A stretch of 42,450 nt of DNA from Streptomyces adelaidensis (GCF_016598475.1 NZ_JAEMUX010000075.1:1-42450); one strand, 5' to 3'. Shown: positions 1 to 7,650, counted from the first letter of the stretch. Translations and numbers: made by a program. The notes: generated by a model not told the origin, from the sequence alone.

Positions 1-175
1 TTGCGCCTCAGCTTCCGCCTCCACAGTCGTCTCGCGCGGCCGTCCTCCCCTGGGCGTGCGGCAACGACTACGGAATGGAGCTCCTTCGACAGCATCTCCT
101 TTCGTCACCTCACCACCGGTGAGCTGACCGTACGCCGGGTCCCACCGTCGTACGAGAGTGTTCCTGTCATCGCAC

Positions 176-201
176 GGGCCGCGCCCCTCCGGGTGCGGCC
201 C
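176..201. terminator. Hairpin, probable terminator
   Basis: GGGCCGC (176-182) pairs perfectly with GCGGCCC (195-201), and the stem continues inward for four more pairs (one G-T) around a CTCC loop. There is no T-run, as is usual in Streptomyces. It probably ends a transcript entering from the left edge and insulates the LPMO promoter that follows. Confidence 0.5.
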
Positions 202-225
202 TTGTGCGTCGGTACGCGTCAGGCG

Positions 226-254
226 TTTACAAGCACACCACTCCGCGCTAGCTT
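226..254 (+). promoter_or_regulatory. Possible LPMO promoter
   Basis: TTTACA (226-231) and TAGCTT (249-254) are separated by 17 bases and resemble -35 and -10 hexamers of a housekeeping sigma factor. Transcription would start near 261, putting the CebR-type box at 271-284 immediately downstream, a position that would block elongation or initiation. The hexamers are only partial matches, so this is tentative. Confidence 0.3.
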
Positions 255-270
255 CCGAAGAAGGTGGGGG

Positions 271-284
271 TGGGAGCGCTCCCA
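271..284. promoter_or_regulatory. CebR-type operator
   Basis: The sequence TGGGAGCGCTCCCA is a perfect 14-bp palindrome and is identical to the known Streptomyces CebR box. CebR is the LacI-family repressor that is released by cellobiose and cellotriose and controls cellulose-degradation genes. It lies 171 bases upstream of the LPMO start. Because the LPMO belongs to the cellulose-active type, the operator and the gene product agree. Confidence 0.8.
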
Positions 285-342
285 TACCGAGCGGCGGACC
301 GGAACCCGCTGCCCGGACCGGCTCCCACCCCCACCCATCCAG

Positions 343-420
343 CCACACGCGGACGTACACCCACACGTGCGTCCACAGGCACACGCGCATCCACACGTAC
401 ATACACAGGCACACGCGCAC
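343..420. repeat. 30-bp tandem repeat in the LPMO leader
   Basis: Two adjacent 30-base units (361-390 and 391-420) each carry CACAGGCACACGCGCA (374-389 and 404-419). A partial third unit starting CCACACG precedes them at 343-360. The plus strand is almost entirely C and A with few G, so the RNA leader should be poorly structured. It ends 20 bases before the ribosome site AAGGAG (442-447). Confidence 0.75.
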
Positions 421-454
421 GTACCCAAGAGCCGTACACGCAAGGAGCCTTGTC

Positions 455-1528
455 ATGCTCGTGACAAATCTACGATTAAAGCTACCCCGCCGCCACCGCG
501 CACTCCTCCTCGTTCTGCTCGCCCTCGTGACCACGATCCCGGCGCTCGGCCTGGTCGTCACGGCGGGCAGTGGCAAGGCGGAGGCGCACGGCACCCCGAT
601 GAAGCCCGGTAGTCGTACCTTCCTGTGCTGGCAGGACGGGCTGACCGACACCGGGGAGATCAAACCGGTCAACCCGGCCTGTCGCTCCGCACAGCAGGTG
701 AGCGGGACGACCCCGTTCTACAACTGGTTCTCGGTGCTCCGCTCGGACGGCGCCGGCCGCACCCGGGGCTTCGTCCCCGACGGCCAGCTGTGCAGCGGCG
801 GCAACACCAACTTCACCGGGTTCAACACCCCCAGCGCAGACTGGCCGTTGACCCACCTCACCTCCGGCGCGACCGTCGACTTCTCGTACAACGCGTGGGC
901 GGCGCACCCCGGTTGGTTCTACGTCTACATCACCAAGGACGGCTTCGACCCGACGAAGACGCTCACCTGGAACGACATGGAGGAGCAGCCGTTCCTGAGC
1001 GTCGACCACCCGCCGCTGAACGGCAGCCCGGGCACGGTCGAGGCCAACTACTCCTGGACCGGGCAGCTTCCGGCCAACAAGTCGGGCCGCCACATCGTCT
1101 ACATGGTCTGGCAGCGTTCCGACAGCGCGGAGACCTTCTACTCCTGCTCCGACATCGTCTTCGACGGCGGCAACGGCGAGGTGACCGGCATCAAGGAGCC
1201 CGGCAACCCCACCGAACCGGTACCGGGCGAGTGCGCCGCGACCCGGCGTACGACGGGCAGTTGGACCGGCGGCTACCAGTCCGAGGTCGTCGTCACCAAC
1301 ACCGGCGACGTGCCGATGCTCGGCTGGATGGTCAACTGGACACTGCCGACCGGGCAGAAGGTCGACAGCCTCTGGAGCGGCAGCCCGACCTATTCCGGAC
1401 AGGACGTGATGGTGCACAACGCCGACTGGAACGGGTCGTTGGACCCCGGCGAAACCGCCACGTTCGGGTACGTCGTACAGGGGTCGGGAGGTGATCCCGC
1501 GGCGACGCTGCCCTGCCGGGTGGGCTGA
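455..1528 (+). CDS. Secreted AA10 lytic polysaccharide monooxygenase with CBM2
   Basis: A copper-dependent enzyme that oxidatively cleaves crystalline polysaccharide, here most likely cellulose. The ATG at 455 follows AAGGAG by seven bases and gives 357 residues. The signal peptide (about 1-44) has a twin-Arg-containing n-region (PRRHR) and a long hydrophobic core. Cleavage after KAEA exposes His45 (HGTPMKPGSR), the first copper ligand. The second ligand is His151 in NAWAAHPGW. The AA10 domain runs to about residue 240 with SCSDIVFDGGNGEVTG near its end, closely resembling the cellulose-oxidising Streptomyces CelS2 type. After a Pro/Glu linker, residues about 258-357 form a CBM2 module with the usual terminal Cys pair and exposed Trp residues. 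The CebR-type box upstream supports cellulose as the substrate. The long upstream in-frame extension to position 158 is not needed. Confidence 0.95.
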   Translation: MLVTNLRLKLPRRHRALLLVLLALVTTIPALGLVVTAGSGKAEAHGTPMKPGSRTFLCWQDGLTDTGEIKPVNPACRSAQQVSGTTPFYNWFSVLRSDGAGRTRGFVPDGQLCSGGNTNFTGFNTPSADWPLTHLTSGATVDFSYNAWAAHPGWFYVYITKDGFDPTKTLTWNDMEEQPFLSVDHPPLNGSPGTVEANYSWTGQLPANKSGRHIVYMVWQRSDSAETFYSCSDIVFDGGNGEVTGIKEPGNPTEPVPGECAATRRTTGSWTGGYQSEVVVTNTGDVPMLGWMVNWTLPTGQKVDSLWSGSPTYSGQDVMVHNADWNGSLDPGETATFGYVVQGSGGDPAATLPCRVG

Positions 1529-1564
1529 CCGGGCCCGATCCGCGGGACGGGCCCCGCGCTCGGG

Positions 1565-1605
1565 GCGGACCGGGTGAGCGGGCGGTGCGTGCTCACCCGG
1601 TCCGC
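1565..1605 (+). terminator. LPMO terminator hairpin
   Basis: GCGGACCGGGTGAGC (1565-1579) and its exact reverse complement (1591-1605) form a 15-bp stem around an 11-base loop. It starts 37 bases after the LPMO stop. It lacks a T-run, as is common in Streptomyces. Confidence 0.8.
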
Positions 1606-1676
1606 GAGCCGCGCCCGGTACGGGGGAGACCGGGCGCGGAGGGAATGTGGCTCGGGAGACCGAAGGACTGGACAAG

Positions 1677-1688
1677 GACAACGTTGTC
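1677..1688. promoter_or_regulatory. Orphan copy of the GH92-type palindrome
   Basis: GACAACGTTGTC is a perfect 12-bp palindrome with the central CG typical of LacI-family operators. The 17 bases AAGGACAACGTTGTCGA (1674-1690) recur exactly at 5671-5687 upstream of the GH92 gene. Here it sits between two convergent genes, where no start codon is served. A half dre-like AGTGGTCT follows at 1690-1697. It may be the relic of a promoter whose gene has been lost, or a second operator for the GH92 gene. Confidence 0.55.
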
Positions 1689-1752
1689 GAGTGGTCTGAA
1701 CATGACTCTATCGTTTCAACGGCCAACGACGTCAAGCGGGTTGGGGTCGGGT

Positions 1753-1782
1753 GGCGCCGGACCGTCAGGACGGTCCGGCGCC
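1753..1782 (-). terminator. GH92 terminator hairpin
   Basis: GGCGCCGGACCGTC (1753-1766) and its exact reverse complement (1769-1782) make a 14-bp stem with a tiny loop. It lies 34 bases beyond the GH92 stop codon, which reads toward it on the minus strand. Confidence 0.8.
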
Positions 1783-1816
1783 GGACGACACCCGGGCGCA
1801 TGTCGTCGCCCGGGCG

Positions 1817-4800
1817 TCAGGACAGGAGCTCCACCTCCGCCAGTGTCGCCGTGTCGTCCAGGACCAGCCGGTAGTGCCCGTACGTCTTCGGGGCGGGGAG
1901 CGAGAAGGCGCGGGTCTGGCGGTCCCAGGTGAAGGATTCTCCGGAGCGTCGGTCGAGGGTCCGCCAGCGGGTGCCGTCCGTGGAGCCCTGGAGGGTCCAG
2001 CCGGTGGGTGCCTCGGTGCGGTCGGACGAGGTGAGCGTGTACTGGACCGCCTTGGTGCGGGCGGGGACCGGGAGCGGCACGGTCTTCACCGATGCCTTCG
2101 TCGACGACGTGTCGTCGAACAGCTCGCCCTCGCCCTCGATGGCGTCCGAGCGCGGCGCGGGCACCTCGCCGTTCTTCGTGATCGACACCGGCGCGGCGCT
2201 CTCGCCCGTGCCCCAGCGGGACGGCTTCGGACCCATGTCGAACTCCAGGACCCCGCCCTTGGAGATGAGCGCGTGCGGCAGTGAAGTCGACGTCCACGCC
2301 TTGCCGTTGACCTTCAGACCTCGTACGTACACGTTCTTCGCGCTGTTCTTCGGGGCCTCGACCACCAGGTCCCGCCCGTTGTCCAGATGGACCGTCGCCT
2401 TGGTGAACAGCGGTGAGCCGACGGCGTATTCGCCGCTGCCCATCACCAGCGGGTAGAAGCCGAGCGCGGAGAAGAGGTACCAGGCGGACTGTTCGCCGTT
2501 GTCCTCGTCGCCGTGGTAGCCCTGGCCGATGTCGCTGCCGACGTAGAGGCGGGAGAGCGCCTCGCGGACCTTCTCCTGGGCCTTCCACGGCTGCCCGGCC
2601 GCGTCGTACATGTAGATCGCGTGGTGGGCGACCTGGTTGGAGTGGCCGTACATGCCCATGCGGACGTCACGGGCCTCGGTCATCTCGTGGATCACTCCGC
2701 CGTAGGAGCCGACGAGGTCGGGGGAGGCCGTCTCCGGGGTCGCGAAGTAGGTGTCCAGCTTCTTCGCCAGCCCGCTCCGGCCGCCGTACAGGTTCGCCAG
2801 GCCCTTGCTGTCCTGCGGTGCGGTGAAGGCGTAGCCCCAGCCGTTGGTCTCGGTGTAGTCGTGGCCCCAGACGCGGGGGTCGTACTTCGAGGAGTCGAGC
2901 CGCCAGGCTCCCGTGCCGTCCCGGCCCTGGAAGAAGCCGGCCTCGGCGTCGAACAACTCCACATAGTTCCTGGCCCGGTTGAGGAAGTACGCCGACTCCT
3001 CCCGGTAGCGCTTCTCGCCCGTCTCCCGGTACAGGGCCTGGCCCATCCGGGCGATGCCGTAGTCGTTGAGACAGCCCTCCAGCGCCCAGGACAGGCCCTC
3101 GTGGGTGTCGGTGCTCGTGTAGCCGAGGAAGGGCGAGGTGGCCATGCCCTTGCGGCCGACGCCCGCCGACGGCGGGACGACCGTGGCGTTCTTCAGAGCC
3201 GCCTCGTACGCCGACTCCGCGTCGAAGTCGACGCCCTTCACATACGCGTCGGCGAACGCCACGTCCGACGAGGTGCCCGTCATGAGGTCCGCGTAGCCGG
3301 GCGAGGACCAGCGGGAGGTCCAGCCGCCGTCCTTGTACTGCTGCACGAAACCGTCGGCCAGCTCACCGGCCTGACCTGGCGTCAGCAGCGAGTAGGCGGG
3401 CCAGGTCGTCCGATAGGTGTCCCAGAAGCCGTTGTTGACGTAGACCTTGCCGTCGACGATCTTCGCGCCGGTGTGCGTCGGGGTGTCCGGGCCGGTCATG
3501 GGGGAGAAGGGCGAGGCGTACCGGTACTGCGAACCGACCTTCTCGAAGCCGGAGTTGGGGTACAGGTACAGCCGGTAGAGGCTGGAGTACAGCGTCGTGA
3601 GCTGGTCGGGGGAGGCCCCTTCGACCTCCACCTTCCCCAGAACGCGGTCCCACTGCGCTCGCGCCCGGTCCTTCACCGTCTCGAAAGGCGTGCCGTCCGG
3701 GATCTCCTGGCGCAGGTTGTCCTTCGCCTGGTCGAGGCTGATGAGGGAGGTGGCCAGCCGGAGGGTCACCGAGCGGTCCGCGCCGGCGTCGAAGCGGAGG
3801 TGGCCCTTCACCCCGGTCGAGCCGCCGTCCGTCACCGGCGCGTCGAACACCCCGTACACGAAGAGCCGGGTCGCGCCCGTCGACAGCCCGGACTTCACGT
3901 CCGAGAAACCCGTCACGACCCCCTCGGCCTTGTCCAGGGTCAGGCCCGCCTGGTCCGTCACATTGTCGAAGAGGACGCTCGCGTCGTCGCCGGGATAGCT
4001 GAAGCGCAGCGCCGCCGCGTGGTCCGTCGGCGCCATCTCCGCCTTGACGCCGTTCTCGAAGCGCACCCCGTAGTAGTACGGCCGGGCCGTCTCGTTCTCG
4101 TGCCGGAAGGCCAGCGCCCGCGCTGTACGGCCCAGGTCGGGGGTGCCGGTGGCGGCCGACGGCATCACCTGGAAGGTCTGCCGGTCTCCCATCCAGGGGC
4201 TCGGCTCATGACTCGCGCTGAACGCCTGGACGGTCGGCAGGTTGTCGGCGTTGTTGGCCCGCGCGTAGTCGTACAGCCAGCTCAGCGAGCCCGCGTTGGT
4301 CACCGGCGTCCAGAAGTTGAAGCCATGCGGTACCGCCGTCGCGGGGAAGTTGTTGCCGCGGGAGAAACCGCTGCTGGAGTTGGTGCCCCGGGTGGTCACC
4401 GCGTAGTCGGAGAGATGGGCCTTCGGCCGCTCGGGCGCGCGCACCCGCAGCGTCACGTCGTCGAGCCAGCCGCGGAACCTCGCCGGCCCCTTCGCGGAGT
4501 CGTACGCCACCACGATCCGGTCCACGGTCCGCCCGGCGGCGACCGAGCCGATCCGCGCGACCACGTCGTTCCACTGATTGACGTACAGCACCTTCGCCGC
4601 GCCCTGGCCGCGCGGCGACAGCGGGAATCCGTGCTGGTCGACCGCCCGCAGCTCACTGAGCGAGGTGCCGTCGGTGAAGACCAGGTCCACCGCCACGTTC
4701 GTCGCGTCGTAGTCCAGATCGCCCTCCGCCATCGACGGGAAGATCCGGTACGCCAGCTCGGTGTCCCGCTCGACGTCCACATCCACGTCGAAGACCTTGT

Positions 4801-5614
4801 TGTACGAGTACGCCCGGCCGTCCGCCGTGTGCCGGCCCGCGTACCGCAGGGCCCGCTCGCCGGTGAAGCCCGCGCCCGCCTTCGCGGTCGCCGAGCCGCT
4901 CGGCCCCCGGTCGACCAGAGACAGCATGTCCCTCGGCGCGGGCTCCTGCCCGCCACCGGTGGAGAACTGCACGTCGGCGAGCTGGATGATGGTGGAGGCC
5001 CCGTTGTTCTTCGAGATGTCCAGCCGGTAGTGCCGGTACTCGGCCGCCGCGTCGCCGGGGAGGTCGTACGACTTCGTCTCGAACCGCTCCCCGAAGGTTT
5101 CCCCGGAGCGGGTGTCGAGGGTCCGCCAGTCCTTGCCGTCGGCGGAGCCGCGCAGGGTCCAGTCCTTCGGGTCGCGTGTCTCGAAGTCGTTCGCGGAGGT
5201 CAGCGCGTAGGTGACGACCTTGGCCGGCTTGTCGAGGTCGAACTCCGCCCAGCCCGTGGGCTGGAAGCTGAGCCACTTGGTGCCGGGCTCGCCGTCGACC
5301 AGGTTTTCCTTCACCTCGCCGCCGGAGGTGTTCTCGCCGCTCGCCCGGACGTCGGTGACGTGGTCGGTGATGTTGCCGGGGATGCCGGTGGTGTAGCCGC
5401 CGTCGACGCCGGATGTCCGCCGGGAGCCGTCCGGTGCCGTGTCGACCGTACTGAGCCAGTCCGGAGCCGGGTCGTCCGGTTCGAACGAGGAGCTGAACTC
5501 CCGCTCACCGGTCGCCGGTCGGTCCGGGAACGCCATGGCCGCGCCCTGCGAGGCCACCACCAGAGCGAACGCGGCGGCGCCGAGCGCCGCCGTGGAACCC
5601 CGTCTGTGCCGCAT
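1817..5614 (-). CDS. Secreted GH92 alpha-mannosidase with discoidin-like domains
   Basis: An exo-acting, calcium-dependent alpha-mannosidase that trims mannose from fungal mannan or glycoproteins outside the cell. It is 1265 residues long, starts at an ATG, and has a Sec-type signal peptide (about 1-29, ending near AMAF). Residues about 95-220 form an F5/8 type C (discoidin, CBM32-like) domain, followed by a second beta-sandwich (about 230-395). The GH92 core starts near 398 (TTRGTNSSSGFSRGNNFP) and contains the family signature HGDEDNGEQSAWYLFSALGFYP, split here as HGDEDNGEQS and AWYLFSALGFYP, at about 1032-1053. A further discoidin-like half domain closes the protein (about 1175-1265). The gene stands alone, convergent with the LPMO, and has a LacI-type palindrome about 60 bases upstream. 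Family assignment is firm; linkage specificity is inferred. Confidence 0.93.
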   Translation of the reverse strand: MRHRRGSTAALGAAAFALVVASQGAAMAFPDRPATGEREFSSSFEPDDPAPDWLSTVDTAPDGSRRTSGVDGGYTTGIPGNITDHVTDVRASGENTSGGEVKENLVDGEPGTKWLSFQPTGWAEFDLDKPAKVVTYALTSANDFETRDPKDWTLRGSADGKDWRTLDTRSGETFGERFETKSYDLPGDAAAEYRHYRLDISKNNGASTIIQLADVQFSTGGGQEPAPRDMLSLVDRGPSGSATAKAGAGFTGERALRYAGRHTADGRAYSYNKVFDVDVDVERDTELAYRIFPSMAEGDLDYDATNVAVDLVFTDGTSLSELRAVDQHGFPLSPRGQGAAKVLYVNQWNDVVARIGSVAAGRTVDRIVVAYDSAKGPARFRGWLDDVTLRVRAPERPKAHLSDYAVTTRGTNSSSGFSRGNNFPATAVPHGFNFWTPVTNAGSLSWLYDYARANNADNLPTVQAFSASHEPSPWMGDRQTFQVMPSAATGTPDLGRTARALAFRHENETARPYYYGVRFENGVKAEMAPTDHAAALRFSYPGDDASVLFDNVTDQAGLTLDKAEGVVTGFSDVKSGLSTGATRLFVYGVFDAPVTDGGSTGVKGHLRFDAGADRSVTLRLATSLISLDQAKDNLRQEIPDGTPFETVKDRARAQWDRVLGKVEVEGASPDQLTTLYSSLYRLYLYPNSGFEKVGSQYRYASPFSPMTGPDTPTHTGAKIVDGKVYVNNGFWDTYRTTWPAYSLLTPGQAGELADGFVQQYKDGGWTSRWSSPGYADLMTGTSSDVAFADAYVKGVDFDAESAYEAALKNATVVPPSAGVGRKGMATSPFLGYTSTDTHEGLSWALEGCLNDYGIARMGQALYRETGEKRYREESAYFLNRARNYVELFDAEAGFFQGRDGTGAWRLDSSKYDPRVWGHDYTETNGWGYAFTAPQDSKGLANLYGGRSGLAKKLDTYFATPETASPDLVGSYGGVIHEMTEARDVRMGMYGHSNQVAHHAIYMYDAAGQPWKAQEKVREALSRLYVGSDIGQGYHGDEDNGEQSAWYLFSALGFYPLVMGSGEYAVGSPLFTKATVHLDNGRDLVVEAPKNSAKNVYVRGLKVNGKAWTSTSLPHALISKGGVLEFDMGPKPSRWGTGESAAPVSITKNGEVPAPRSDAIEGEGELFDDTSSTKASVKTVPLPVPARTKAVQYTLTSSDRTEAPTGWTLQGSTDGTRWRTLDRRSGESFTWDRQTRAFSLPAPKTYGHYRLVLDDTATLAEVELLS

Positions 5615-5673
5615 CGGCGAGCACTCTCCCTACGTCCAGCAGACCGTTTTCGATCAAGAAGTGATCAAAGAAG

Positions 5674-5685
5674 GACAACGTTGTC
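5674..5685. promoter_or_regulatory. Palindromic operator upstream of GH92
   Basis: GACAACGTTGTC is a perfect palindrome with a central CG, as in LacI-family operators. It lies 60 bases upstream of the GH92 start codon. An identical 17-base copy occurs at 1674-1690. The regulator is not identifiable in this window; the LacI protein at 31-32 kb has different matching sites next to its own operon. Confidence 0.6.
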
Positions 5686-5857
5686 GATCGTTTAACGCAG
5701 GGACCAGTAGGGGTTGAAGTGACGAGTGATGTCAAGGGTGTTGAGTGCGCCATCCGGGTCGAATGGCGGGGATTTTCCGGTCGGGCGGTGCAAGGGCGCT
5801 CATATTTCCAAGAGGTCTCAACTCGGAAAAGACCGATGGTCAACCTTGCATTCGATC

Positions 5858-5890
5858 TTGCCCCCTCGACAGGAAGTGGACTATACCTGT
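5858..5890 (+). promoter_or_regulatory. ngcE promoter with DasR-like (dre) site
   Basis: TTGCCC (5858-5863) and TATACC (5882-5887), 18 bases apart, resemble promoter hexamers. AGTGGACTATACCTGT (5875-5890) overlaps the -10 and matches 11 of 14 informative positions of the Streptomyces dre consensus ANTGGTCTAGACCANT. DasR is the GntR-family repressor of chitin and GlcNAc genes and is relieved by amino-sugar phosphates. The downstream genes import GlcNAc and chitobiose, so the match makes functional sense, but it is imperfect. Confidence 0.55.
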
Positions 5891-6086
5891 CGGCGTCCGC
5901 ATAGTGGTCGCACAGCTGCGGACGGGCACTACCTGGGGGGAATTACCGGCGGTCGCGGACGTGTCCGCGCGCCGACCGCGGTCTTGCCCCTGTTGAATCC
6001 TCACGCACGACCCCAGCTTGAACCGACCGCGGTGCCGGGAGGATCCGGTTCACCGCCTGAGTCCTGGAGAAGGCGAGGACTTGAGC

Positions 6087-7565
6087 ATGGGATCCACTAC
6101 GGCTGAGAACGACAACGGCGCCGAGGACATCGGCGCCACCGGCCCCGAAGGCGTCGGCCGCCGCGACCTGATCAAGCGTTCCGCTGCGCTGGGCCTGATC
6201 ACCGTCCCTACGATGAGCTTCCTGTCGGCCTGTGCCAGCAGCGGCGGAGACGGCGAGGAGAAGGCCGAGGCGGGCGAGAAGACCGCGAAGAACCCGCTCG
6301 CCGTCAACGACAGCGCGCGGATGGAGTTCGTGCTGTTCGACGGCGGCTTCGGCAAGGAGTACGCCGAGGACGCGGTGAAGATCTACGAGAAGAACTTCCC
6401 CAAGGCGAGCGTGAAGTTCTCCGCCACCCAGAAGATCCAGTCCACGCTCCAGCCCCGCTTCAACCAGGGCACCCCGCCCGACCTGATCGACAACTCCGGC
6501 GCCGAGCAGATGGACATGGGCGTCCTGGTCGGCAAGAACCAGCTTGCCGACCTCACCCCGCTCCTCGACGCCCCGTCCTACGACGACGCCGACAAGAAGG
6601 TCCGCGACACGCTGCGCCCGGGCATCGTTGAGATGGGGCAGTTCGACGGCGACCCTGTCTGGATCATGTACTACGCCTACACGGTGTACGGCGTCTGGTA
6701 CTCGCGGAAGGCCCTGGACTCGCTCGACGAGCAGTACCCCGAGACCTGGGACCAGATGCTCACGGTCTGCGAGAAGGCCAAGAAGAAGGGCATGGCGGGC
6801 TGGACGTACGCGGGTAAGTACCCGTATTACATCCCCTTCTCGCTCTACCCGATGATCGCCAAGGTGGGCGGCCGGGAGGTCCTCGACTCGATCGACAACC
6901 TGGAACCGAACGCCTGGAAGAACCCGGCGGTCAAGGCGTGCTTCGACGCCTACTACGAGCTCTACCAGAAGGGCTACATCCTCAAGGGAACCCCAGGACT
7001 GGACCACATCCAGTCGCAGACCGCCTGGGCCGAGGGCAAGGCGCTGTTCATCCCGAACGGCTCCTGGGTGGAGAACGAGTCCGCGAAGGTCATCCCGTCG
7101 GACTTCGACCTGGCCGTCTCCGCGCCCACCGGTCTCGACTCCTCCGACAAGATGCCCTTCGGCACCATCTGGGCCTCCGGCGGCGAGCCCTTCATCGTCC
7201 CGGCCAAGGCGAAGAACGGCGCGGGCGGTATGGAGCAGCTGCGCATCATGCTCAGCGAGGCGTCGTCCAGGAACTTCACCAGCAAGGTCAAGTCGCTGAC
7301 CGCGTACAACGGCGGCACCGACGGCATCACCCTGACCCCCGGCCTCGAGTCCGGTGTCGCGGCCCTGGAGAAGGCCGGTGACAACGTGGTGAATCCGCGT
7401 ATCCAGGACTGGTACGTGCAGTTGCAGAAGGAGCAGATCGGTGTGGCGGGGCTCGGCGAGATGATGGCCGGGCGGCTCACGCCGGCCGAGGCCATCAAGA
7501 AGATCCAGGGCTTCGCCGACGCGGCCGCCAAGGACTCGTCGATCAAGCACTACAAGCACCAGTGA
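6087..7565 (+). CDS. ngcE: GlcNAc/diacetylchitobiose ABC transporter binding lipoprotein
   Basis: The extracellular sugar-binding lipoprotein of the NgcEFG importer, delivering GlcNAc and chitobiose from chitin to the membrane permeases. The ATG at 6087 lies seven bases after GAGGA (6075-6079) and gives 492 residues, normal for the family. The N-terminus has a twin-arginine motif (RRDLIKRSAALG) followed by a hydrophobic stretch and the lipobox LSAC, so it is probably a Tat-exported lipoprotein. The remainder is a family 1 extracellular solute-binding fold. It begins an operon with two permeases and no ATPase, implying use of the shared ATPase MsiK as is known for Streptomyces sugar importers. 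The context (ROK regulator and xylFGH next door) matches the S. coelicolor ngc locus. Specificity is by homology. Confidence 0.9.
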   Translation: MGSTTAENDNGAEDIGATGPEGVGRRDLIKRSAALGLITVPTMSFLSACASSGGDGEEKAEAGEKTAKNPLAVNDSARMEFVLFDGGFGKEYAEDAVKIYEKNFPKASVKFSATQKIQSTLQPRFNQGTPPDLIDNSGAEQMDMGVLVGKNQLADLTPLLDAPSYDDADKKVRDTLRPGIVEMGQFDGDPVWIMYYAYTVYGVWYSRKALDSLDEQYPETWDQMLTVCEKAKKKGMAGWTYAGKYPYYIPFSLYPMIAKVGGREVLDSIDNLEPNAWKNPAVKACFDAYYELYQKGYILKGTPGLDHIQSQTAWAEGKALFIPNGSWVENESAKVIPSDFDLAVSAPTGLDSSDKMPFGTIWASGGEPFIVPAKAKNGAGGMEQLRIMLSEASSRNFTSKVKSLTAYNGGTDGITLTPGLESGVAALEKAGDNVVNPRIQDWYVQLQKEQIGVAGLGEMMAGRLTPAEAIKKIQGFADAAAKDSSIKHYKHQ

Positions 7566-7575
7566 GGAATCGCCA

Positions 7576-7615
7576 CCAGGGCCTGTCCCGGGCACCCGTC
7601 CCGGGCGGGCCCTGG
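7576..7615 (+). terminator. Intercistronic hairpin between ngcE and ngcF
   Basis: CCAGGGCC pairs with GGCCCTGG and CCCGGG with CCCGGG on either side of a small bulge, giving a 14-bp stem with a seven-base loop. It occupies the ngcE-ngcF gap starting 10 bases after the ngcE stop. It probably acts as a partial terminator or 3' stabiliser, so that the binding protein is made in excess of the permeases. Confidence 0.65.
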
Positions 7616-7650
7616 CGGCCGGGTCCGCGCGCAGATCGGGGTCGGTGGTA

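Larger units (their letters stand above)
1..454. other. Left-edge non-coding region and LPMO leader
   Basis: I see no gene I can support here. The first 170 bases have open frames on both strands, but none shows a convincing start, ribosome site and codon bias together. The segment holds a hairpin at 176-201, a possible promoter at 226-254, a CebR-type box at 271-284 and a C/A-rich tandem repeat at 343-420, all ahead of the LPMO start at 455. A short palindrome, CTCACC/GGTGAG, lies at 109-123. A neighbouring gene may begin or end just outside the left edge. Confidence 0.5.
5615..6086. other. Divergent promoter region between GH92 and ngcE
   Basis: This 472-base gap has no supportable gene. 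It contains the GH92 palindrome (5674-5685), an adjoining direct repeat of GATCAA(A)GAAG at 5652-5673, and the DasR-like site with promoter hexamers at 5858-5890 ahead of ngcE. It is visibly richer in A and T than the flanking genes, as expected for regulatory DNA. The ngcE leader would be nearly 200 bases long. Confidence 0.6.

Noticed and set aside
343..420. CRISPR-like array
   Set aside because: The units are directly tandem with no spacers, and no cas genes are present.
1..612. Open frame from the left edge into the LPMO signal-peptide region
   Set aside because: The translation is low-complexity, overlaps the LPMO in another frame and crosses the hairpin and tandem repeat.
2513..5695. 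A 1060-codon open frame on the plus strand
   Set aside because: It is antisense to the GH92 gene, and its Val/Arg/Gly-rich translation is the usual shadow of a high-GC gene. GH92 has a signal peptide and family motifs.
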